11,231 nt of DNA from Treponema sp. (GTDB lineage: Bacteria; Spirochaetota; Spirochaetia; Treponematales; Treponemataceae), in NCBI GenBank assembly GCA_012513125.1, contig JAAZCS010000150.1:1-11231 (forward strand), read 5' to 3'. The notes below the pieces were generated by a model, which saw nothing but the letters and a program-made list of their open reading frames with translations, had not been told where the DNA came from and searched no databases. The translations under genes were made by a program, and so were the position numbers. Of the stretch, positions 7,055-11,231 are shown piece after piece; position 1 is the first letter of the stretch; every line of letters starts with the position of its first letter.

Positions 7055-7576
7055 TTATTTTTTTATACTCATTAAAAACGTTCCTGCCCTTTCACCTGAT
7101 TTTAGAATAATAGTATTTTTATAGAAAGAAACTTTCTTGAATCCAACTGATTCATAACAGTTAATAGCCGAAATATTAAAATCATAAACACACAGGCGAA
7201 TTTTCTCCAGATTTAATTTGTTGAATGCTATATTAAGCGCCTCCTTGATGATCTGTTTTCCATACCCTTTGTTTCTGTTTTCTTTTTCACCAATTAAAAA
7301 CTTGCCAACTGTAGCATGTTTTTTTTCGTAATTTATTCTGAGCAAGTCAATGCAGCCTATCATCGTTTTGTTTTCATCCAATATTTTGAATGAATAATTC
7401 GATGAATCTTCACCATTAACATCACAAGTGGTATATTTTTCTTCAATCTGACCAATAGAAAGCGGAAAGCAATATTCTCTTCCTGCCCATTGCTGCAGAA
7501 AATCCGACGATGTATCCTTATTCCATTTCACGATTTGCATGAAATCAGAGTGATTAATTTTTTCAAGTTTTATCAA
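7055..7576 (-). CDS. GNAT family N-acetyltransferase (Acetyltransf_3 / RimJ-RimL-like)
   Basis: 173 residues forming one GNAT domain. The acetyl-CoA pyrophosphate loop is RNKGYGK (101-107, pattern R-x-x-G-x-G), preceded by the beta-strand VGKFLIG (90-96). The later motif FNISAINCYESVGFKK (133-148) is the usual N...A..CYE..GF end of the fold. The start is a TTG (7574-7576) with GGAG 7 bases upstream; an ATG 14 bases earlier is out of frame and ends after eight codons. The acceptor is unknown: relatives acetylate ribosomal proteins, small amines or antibiotics. Its leader has the elements of a translational attenuator (7581-7692, leader ORF 7692-7760), which would fit a gene induced by a ribosome-targeting compound. 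That is inference. It is probably the first gene of an operon with PAP2 and GH13. Confidence 0.92.
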   Translation of the reverse strand: MIKLEKINHSDFMQIVKWNKDTSSDFLQQWAGREYCFPLSIGQIEEKYTTCDVNGEDSSNYSFKILDENKTMIGCIDLLRINYEKKHATVGKFLIGEKENRNKGYGKQIIKEALNIAFNKLNLEKIRLCVYDFNISAINCYESVGFKKVSFYKNTIILKSGERAGTFLMSIKK

Positions 7577-7580
7577 AGCG

Positions 7581-7692
7581 AAACTCCATAAAAGTTTAAA
7601 ACTAAAATGACATAGCAGAAAATCTGCCAGTTTTGAGGAAATAAAAAATGTTTGATTGCTTTAAGCCGCAGATTTTGCGGGAAATGGAGTTT
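7581..7692 (-). ncRNA. Structured mRNA leader that can sequester the GNAT ribosome binding site
   Basis: In the minus-strand transcript, AAACTCCAT (7692-7684) begins at the last base of the leader-ORF stop codon. It is exactly complementary to ATGGAGTTT (7589-7581), which contains the GGAG of the acetyltransferase gene. The 9-bp helix encloses two hairpins: A, CCGCA-AAATC-TGCGG (7680-7666), and B, GCAGA-TTT-TCTGC (7627-7615). Hairpins A and B can also pair with one another through AAAATCTGC (7676-7668) and GCAGATTTT (7627-7619), 9 bp, instead of folding separately. A ribosome held at the end of the leader ORF would cover the anti-Shine-Dalgarno strand and free the GNAT start. No U-run follows the hairpins, so control of translation is more likely than transcription termination. 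The pairings are seen directly; the function is inferred. Confidence 0.55.
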
Positions 7693-7767
7693 TACCTTCT
7701 GATAGTCATCTTGTTAACAATTGCTAAAAGGCGTGTTAAGTTGTTTTCTAATAAAATCACTTTATAA
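7648..7767 (+). CDS. Doubtful 39-codon ORF antisense to the GNAT leader (small hydrophobic peptide)
   Basis: ATG to TAA with GAGG 9 bases upstream. The peptide starts MFDCFKPQ, has a hydrophobic core FYLLIVILLTIA and a basic end KRRVKLF. That layout (one membrane helix, then positive charges) is like type I toxins. It overlaps the GNAT leader on the other strand almost completely, its hairpins are the same inverted repeats, and no promoter is visible on the plus strand. I consider the minus-strand leader the better explanation and list this ORF as an alternative. Confidence 0.2.
   Translation: MFDCFKPQILREMEFYLLIVILLTIAKRRVKLFSNKITL
7692..7760 (-). CDS. Candidate 22-residue leader peptide of the GNAT operon
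   Basis: GTG (7760-7758) to TAA (7694-7692). A strong GGAGG (7773-7769) sits 8 bases before the GTG, better than that of the downstream genes. The peptide begins MILLENN, contains RLLAIVNK and ends KMTIRR. Hydrophobic LAIV-type stretches and closely spaced basic residues near the end occur in ribosome-stalling leaders of macrolide-resistance genes, but I do not recognise this peptide. The transcript would start near 7797 with a small hairpin (CCATT-TTGT-AATGG, 7796-7783) and then this ORF. Its stop codon abuts the anti-Shine-Dalgarno strand at 7692-7684. A very short ORF can arise by chance; promoter, ribosome binding site and RNA pairing together make it credible. Confidence 0.5.
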   Translation of the reverse strand: MILLENNLTRLLAIVNKMTIRR

Positions 7768-7803
7768 ACCTCCAAGTTATGTCCATTACAAAATGGTTTG
7801 AAA

Positions 7804-7812
7804 ATTATAGCA
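7804..7812 (-). promoter_or_regulatory. Extended -10 promoter for the GNAT-PAP2-GH13 operon
   Basis: On the minus strand this reads TGCTATAAT, a perfect extended -10 (TGn + TATAAT). No -35 of quality is seen, as is common for extended -10 promoters. It would start RNA near 7797, giving about 220 bases of leader before the acetyltransferase start. Confidence 0.55.
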
Positions 7813-7873
7813 TAGTTTGCAATTTTGGGCATTATGAAAGATGACCAACTCATAAAATGGCAAGTATATCAAA

Positions 7874-7979
7874 AGTTTTTATAGTGTATAATGAAAACTC
7901 TGTTTTTATGACAACTTTTCTTATTTCAATATAAAAACTATTGTTATTTTACTACTTTTCATATTACATAATGAAAACT
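7874..7979 (+). repeat. Two dyads sharing a 12-bp direct repeat upstream of the ATPase gene
   Basis: ATAATGAAAACT occurs at 7888-7899 and again at 7968-7979, 80 bases apart. Each copy is the right arm of an inverted repeat: AGTTTTTAT (7874-7882) with ATGAAAACT (7891-7899), and ACTTTTCAT (7954-7962) with ATGAAAACT (7971-7979), one mismatch each. The first copy includes TATAAT (7887-7892) and the second CATAAT (7967-7972), possible -10 elements. They lie 70-175 bases before the ATPase start, as expected for operators. No convincing -35 hexamer accompanies either. Apart from this and the GNAT leader, I see nothing between 7577 and 8047. Confidence 0.45.
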
Positions 7980-8047
7980 TCTTGATAAAACAAGAACAAT
8001 ATCCTATAATTCTACTGTATCTCTTGTTTAATTATAAGGAAAGTAAG

Positions 8048-9229
8048 ATGCAAGAACGACAATCTTTTCTAGAAAAACTCAAGAAATTAAAAGACACTCA
8101 AATCATTAAAGTAATTTCTGGTGTTCGAAGATGTGGCAAATCAACATTGCTAAAACAATTCCAAGACTACTTGCTCGAAAATGATGTTGAAAAATCTCAA
8201 ATCATAGACATCAACTTTGAAGATTTATTAAATGAGCCTTTGCATAACTATAAAAAACTTTACTCTCATACAACGTCATTGCTTATAAAAGACAAAATGA
8301 ATTACATTTTTCTAGATGAAATTCAGCTTGTTGAAAATTTTCAAAAAGTTGTCGACTCACTTTTTATTCAAAAAAATGTTGATCTTTACATAACAGGTTC
8401 AAATGCATATTTACTTTCTGGTGAACTTGCCACATTGCTTTCTGGCCGATACATTGAAATAAAAATGCTACCGTTTTCTTTTGCAGAATATTTTTCATTT
8501 GTTGGCGGTAATAAAAAAGAAGCTTGGAATTCTTTTTTCAAATACGGCGGATTCCCTTACGCTTCAACATTGCATGACGACCAAATACGGAATGACTATC
8601 TTTCAAGTATTTACAACACAGTTTTATTAAAGGACATTGCATCTAGAAAAAAAATTGGCGATATTGCTTTATTACAAGATGTTGTAAAATTCTTATTTGA
8701 TAACATAGGCAATATAGTTTCTCCAAAAAAAATTGCAGACAGCTTAACTTCTGTCGGTAGGAAGACAACTTCCATAACTGTTGATAATTATATAAACGCA
8801 CTAATGGAATCTTTTATTTTATACAAAGCAAGCCGCTATGATGTAAAAGGAAAAGAACATCTAAAGTCACTTGAAAAATACTATCTTGTTGATGTTGGAC
8901 TGCGCAGACTTTTGATTGGTGACAGAAATACAGACATAGGTCATATCTTAGAAAACATTATTTACATTGAACTAATTCGACGTGGCTACAATGTATACAT
9001 AGGAAAAATTGGTTCTTTAGAAATTGATTTCACCGCAGAAAAATCTGGAGAGATTTCTTATTACCAAGTTGCCGCAACAGTTCTTGATGAATCAACATAC
9101 GCTAGAGAAATAGCACCACTAAAGAAAGTGCATGACAATTTCCCAAAATATATTCTTTCACTTGATGAATTTATAACTTCAGAAGATGGCATAAAGCAGC
9201 TCAATGTTATTGACTGGCTATTGGCATAA
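8048..9229 (+). CDS. AAA-type ATPase with C-terminal DUF4143 (PD-(D/E)XK nuclease-like) domain
   Basis: 393 residues from the ATG at 8048, which has AAGGAAAG just upstream. A TTG at 7982 would add 22 residues but has no ribosome binding site. The N-terminal ATPase shows Walker A GVRRCGKST (25-33), Walker B YIFLDE (86-91) and the TGSNA sensor (116-120), then SGRY and the LPFSFAEY motif typical of the family. The C-terminal domain has LENIIYIEL (Glu302), LEIDF (324-328) and YYQVA (Gln340), the degenerate PD-(D/E)XK pattern of DUF4143, with Gln in place of Lys. These proteins are common in multiple copies in spirochaetes, Bacteroidota and archaea. Their role is not established; defence, toxin-antitoxin-like and mobile functions have been suggested. 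Single gene, with possible operators at 7874-7979. A second family member lies at 10826-11231. Confidence 0.93.
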   Translation: MQERQSFLEKLKKLKDTQIIKVISGVRRCGKSTLLKQFQDYLLENDVEKSQIIDINFEDLLNEPLHNYKKLYSHTTSLLIKDKMNYIFLDEIQLVENFQKVVDSLFIQKNVDLYITGSNAYLLSGELATLLSGRYIEIKMLPFSFAEYFSFVGGNKKEAWNSFFKYGGFPYASTLHDDQIRNDYLSSIYNTVLLKDIASRKKIGDIALLQDVVKFLFDNIGNIVSPKKIADSLTSVGRKTTSITVDNYINALMESFILYKASRYDVKGKEHLKSLEKYYLVDVGLRRLLIGDRNTDIGHILENIIYIELIRRGYNVYIGKIGSLEIDFTAEKSGEISYYQVAATVLDESTYAREIAPLKKVHDNFPKYILSLDEFITSEDGIKQLNVIDWLLA

Positions 9230-9237
9230 AATAAAAC

Positions 9238-9273
9238 TCTTATGCAAAATTTCAAAAGAAGTTTTGCATAAGA
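9238..9273 (-). terminator. Hairpin between the convergent ATPase and MFS genes, probable terminator
   Basis: A perfect 12-bp stem (TCTTATGCAAAA at 9238-9249 with TTTTGCATAAGA at 9262-9273) and a 12-base loop. Read on the minus strand it is followed by AGTTTTATTTTA, so it best serves the MFS gene. On the plus strand the stem starts 9 bases after the ATPase stop but is followed by A-rich sequence. It may act in both directions. Confidence 0.65.
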
Positions 9274-9331
9274 AAATAAATCACTGTTCCTTACTAAACT
9301 TTTTAATGTACTTGTCATTCATAAAATAAAC

Positions 9332-10579
9332 TCATGTGAATATTCCCAAGAACGCAATTGTAAAAAAGAAGAACGCCGCACCAGAGCCTTTTCCGCTGCC
9401 GAACATTTTTATAAAAAAGCTTCCGGATTTTTGAGTAGACATAAATGGTTCGTACACTTTGTCAACAAAAAAACCACCAAAAAAATATCCAACAGGAATT
9501 GTAAAGAACTGCAATATGTTTCTTGCAGAAAAAACTCTTCCTTGAATTTCAACAGGGACATTTTCACGCATTATAGCATCCAGGTTTGTACTCATAAGTG
9601 GAATTAAAATCCAACCAAGAAATTCTGCCCCGCACCATACCCAAACATTTCTTCCAAACGCAAGCATAAAATTTTCAAACGACATAGAAAAAAGCAGTGT
9701 GTAGCAAATAACCTTCACTCTGTTTTTTGGCTTCTTAAATGCAGATGCAATAAAACTTCCAACAAGCATTGTTACACCTCTAAAAGCGTTGACAGTTCCA
9801 AGCACTGTTTCTCCACCACCACTTCTTGATAAAATCATTGCAGGAAAAGCCGCTTCAAAAAGTGAAGCTGTAAGATTTATAAAGGCCAGGAAAATAATCA
9901 AATCAAAAATTCCACGGTTCTGCATCAAATAAGATAGTTTTGTCTTTGCAGATTCAAAAAATGTTTCCTTTTTAGATTCAGATTTTTCTGCCTCAGGAAT
10001 CTTTATAAAAATTAATAGAGTTACAAAAGCCACAGCAAATGTTCCCAAGTCAAAGAAAAGCACAAAATCAATTCCTGCAAAAGCGACAAAGGCCGTTGCA
10101 ATTACAGTCGTTAAAATTGAATTAACAGAATTAGAAAGATACCGCAACCCACCAACTTTCTGATAATACTTTTTTGGAAGAACAAGACTTGTTGCAACAT
10201 CAGAAGCAGGCTGCTGTATTGTATTCATAAAACCGTTCAGCGCATTTAGCAAATACAAATGCCACAGTTCAAGATTGCCTGTTTTCATAAGCACAAGAAT
10301 TGTTACAGTTCCCATTGCGGCAATTGCATCACACCCAAGCATGATTTTCTTTTTGTCCAACCTGTCGCTTAACGCACCTGCAAAAATACTTAGCAGAACA
10401 TAAGGCGCATATGAACATACCATTAAAAGTGAAGTTGCAAGTGCCGAGCCCTTTTGTTGGTAAGACCAAATTACCAAGGCGTAACCTGTCATTGCACTAC
10501 CAAGGGCAGAAAAAGATTGAGTTAGCCATAAAACAAGAAATGTTCTGGCTTCATATAAAAAATTAAATTTAGATTTCAT
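9332..10579 (-). CDS. MFS efflux transporter, MefA/MFS_3-like, possibly truncated at the C-terminus
   Basis: 415 residues, about twelve membrane helices in two bundles. The loop motif A is GALSDRLDKKK (68-78) after helix 2, and GRVFS (347-351) is its counterpart in the second half. A soluble loop around 195-215 separates the bundles. Proteins of this group pump macrolides or other small molecules out of the cytoplasm using the proton gradient; the substrate here is unknown. AGGAG lies 9 bases before the ATG. The protein stops right at the end of helix 12 (IAFLGIFT), but after the TGA (9332-9334) the same frame continues VYFMNDKYIKKFSKEQ to a second TGA (9281-9283), 8 bases before the terminator hairpin. 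That extension is just the basic tail expected after helix 12, so a recent nonsense mutation or readthrough is likely. The gene has a long structured leader (10627-10699). Confidence 0.9.
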   Translation of the reverse strand: MKSKFNFLYEARTFLVLWLTQSFSALGSAMTGYALVIWSYQQKGSALATSLLMVCSYAPYVLLSIFAGALSDRLDKKKIMLGCDAIAAMGTVTILVLMKTGNLELWHLYLLNALNGFMNTIQQPASDVATSLVLPKKYYQKVGGLRYLSNSVNSILTTVIATAFVAFAGIDFVLFFDLGTFAVAFVTLLIFIKIPEAEKSESKKETFFESAKTKLSYLMQNRGIFDLIIFLAFINLTASLFEAAFPAMILSRSGGGETVLGTVNAFRGVTMLVGSFIASAFKKPKNRVKVICYTLLFSMSFENFMLAFGRNVWVWCGAEFLGWILIPLMSTNLDAIMRENVPVEIQGRVFSARNILQFFTIPVGYFFGGFFVDKVYEPFMSTQKSGSFFIKMFGSGKGSGAAFFFFTIAFLGIFT

Positions 10580-10626
10580 TTGACTTTGCTCCTATTAAAA
10601 AAAATAAAACGAAAAGCAAAGCCTAG

Positions 10627-10699
10627 AAGAGACAATTTGAAAGTTCGTAATTCCACATAGAATTTTTACAAACTAATTTTCCCCTTACAGTTGTCTCTT
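10627..10699 (-). ncRNA. Structured 5' leader RNA of the MFS gene
   Basis: On the minus strand AAGAGACAA (10699-10691) pairs perfectly with TTGTCTCTT (10635-10627), closing a 55-base interior. Inside it a second hairpin is visible: AGTTTGT + AATTC pairing with GAATT + ACGAACT (one G-U pair, an AAA bulge, loop TATGTG). Downstream of the closing stem comes a T-rich run (TTTTATTTTTTTT), then the ribosome binding site. A further 7-bp pairing is possible between CTTTGCT and AGCAAAG, the latter overlapping the end of the AGGAG. I recognise no known riboswitch. MefA-type pumps are known to be controlled by leader attenuation, so a regulatory role is plausible but inferred. Confidence 0.45.
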
Positions 10700-10743
10700 T
10701 AAGCTCTGCAAGGAGTTGTGTAAATACATAAAATCATATTTTT

Positions 10744-10772
10744 ATAATAACGCAGTTTCTTCTTTGCTACAA
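10744..10772 (-). promoter_or_regulatory. Candidate promoter for the MFS gene
   Basis: On the minus strand, TTGTAG (10772-10767), a 17-base spacer and TATTAT (10749-10744). It would start RNA near 10737 and give a leader of about 160 bases containing the structure at 10627-10699. Confidence 0.45.
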
Positions 10773-10825
10773 GAATTGTGTGCTATACTTTGAAGTCAAG
10801 AAAATGTTACTTCACCTTCCCGCCA

Positions 10826-11231
10826 TCAGTGCAGTTCTTCCAAACAAAGAAAATCCTTGAACTTAATATGCTCAACAGTGCTAGTTGAATAGTCCACATC
10901 ATCATTTGTAATAAGAATTTTTTTTCTAGACTGATCCAAATTGTTGAACGCGGAAAATTCACGTTTATATGCAATTTCATCAGCTACACTGTACGCCACT
11001 TGAATTAAATATTCCTTGTTTTCTTTTGAAGCTAGAAAGTCTATTTCACGACCGTTGTTATTATAAACATAAACTTTGTATCCCATAAAAATCAATTCAT
11101 TGTAAATTATATTTTCAAAGTTGTGCGTTAAATCATAATGATTGCTTTTCTGTCTGATTGTGTTAAAGGCAACATCTTCATCATAAACTTTTGCGTAAAA
11201 ATCAAGTTCCTTTTTTGCCTTAGAAGAATAC
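10826..11231 (-). CDS. Second AAA/DUF4143 ATPase, C-terminal part (runs off the right edge)
   Basis: The minus strand is open from the right edge to a TGA at 10826-10828, about 134 codons, so the ATPase domain lies outside the window. What is visible is the C-terminal nuclease-like domain: FENIIYNELIFMGYKVYVY, REIDF and YLIQVAYS, then KILITNDD near the end. These align with LENIIYIELIRRGYNVYI, LEIDF and YYQVAAT of the complete ATPase at 8048-9229, and show the same E / E-x-D / Q-x-A pattern of degenerate PD-(D/E)XK folds. The two are paralogues but clearly diverged. The role is unknown, as for the first copy. It reads toward the MFS gene with 246 bases between them; the MFS gene has its own candidate promoter, so co-transcription is uncertain. 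Confidence 0.85.
   Translation of the reverse strand, partial: YSSKAKKELDFYAKVYDEDVAFNTIRQKSNHYDLTHNFENIIYNELIFMGYKVYVYNNNGREIDFLASKENKEYLIQVAYSVADEIAYKREFSAFNNLDQSRKKILITNDDVDYSTSTVEHIKFKDFLCLEELH

Noticed and set aside
7982..8047. Upstream TTG start giving the ATPase 22 more residues
   Set aside because: No ribosome binding site before 7982. The ATG at 8048 has AAGGAAAG at a good distance, and family members begin shortly before the Walker A motif as this start gives. The extension would also overlap the operator-like repeats.
10791..10814. 6-bp dyad TGAAGT...ACTTCA just downstream of the second ATPase gene, considered as its terminator
   Set aside because: The stem is short, the loop is 12 bases and no T-run follows on the minus strand.
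10781..10859. Plus-strand extended -10 (TGCTATACT, 10781-10789) followed by an ATG and an 18-codon ORF
   Set aside because: No ribosome binding site before the ATG, no recognisable peptide, and the ORF runs into the coding end of the opposite-strand ATPase gene. Probably chance in AT-rich DNA.
11093..11095. TTG at 11093-11095 as the start of a short 89-residue gene
   Set aside because: The same frame is open to the right edge and encodes continuous family sequence (FENIIYNEL and more), so this is the 3' part of a longer gene.
1..11231. CRISPR arrays, tRNA or rRNA genes, insertion sequences, transposases, phage genes
   Set aside because: No regularly spaced repeats, no tRNA-like cloverleaf, and no transposase or integrase motifs were seen in any frame.

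Overview
The window is AT-rich, densely packed bacterial chromosome with good Shine-Dalgarno sequences and short intergenic gaps. The gene mix is a secreted GH5 glucanase, a cytoplasmic GH13 glucosidase, two AAA/PD-(D/E)XK 'archaeal-type' ATPases, and MATE and MFS pumps. It fits a gut or oral anaerobe. A host-associated spirochaete such as Treponema is my best guess, and a low-GC Bacillota member is not excluded. This is inferred from gene content only; there is no rRNA or other marker.

Layout. 1-351 (-): start of an unrecognised membrane protein that runs off the left edge. 602-1141 (+): a small alpha/beta hydrolase whose reading frame continues upstream of its only in-frame start codon. 1190-1456 (-): a decayed C-terminal piece of an MFS transporter, directly behind and in frame with a secreted GH5 endoglucanase (1457-2629, -). 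2739-3995 (-): a MATE pump lacking its first ~30 residues, divergent from a MarR regulator (4036-4479, +). The MarR gene meets a GH13 gene (4476-6026, -) tail to tail with a 4-base overlap. Upstream of GH13, in the same direction, lie a PAP2 phosphatase (6051-7016) and a GNAT acetyltransferase (7055-7576). The three probably form one operon, GNAT-PAP2-GH13. 8048-9229 (+): a complete AAA ATPase with a C-terminal nuclease-like domain. 9332-10579 (-): a MefA-like MFS pump. 10826-11231 (-): the C-terminal part of a second ATPase of the same family, cut by the right edge.

The most interesting segment is 7577-7812, the leader of the GNAT operon. On the minus strand it has an extended -10 promoter, a short 5' hairpin, a strong ribosome binding site and a 22-codon leader ORF. 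Right at the leader stop codon is a 9-base sequence exactly complementary to the Shine-Dalgarno region of the acetyltransferase gene, and two further hairpins lie in between. This is the architecture of translational attenuation as known for inducible antibiotic-resistance genes (erm, cat), here in front of an acetyltransferase of unknown substrate. The MFS pump at 9332-10579 also has a structured leader RNA of a different design. The first ATPase is preceded by two dyads that share a 12-bp direct repeat and look like operators.

The window also shows repeated signs of gene decay or re-arrangement at gene ends: a hydrolase with no start codon for its first strand, an MFS remnant with an internal stop, a MATE gene without its N-terminus, and an MFS gene whose frame continues 16 codons past its stop codon.
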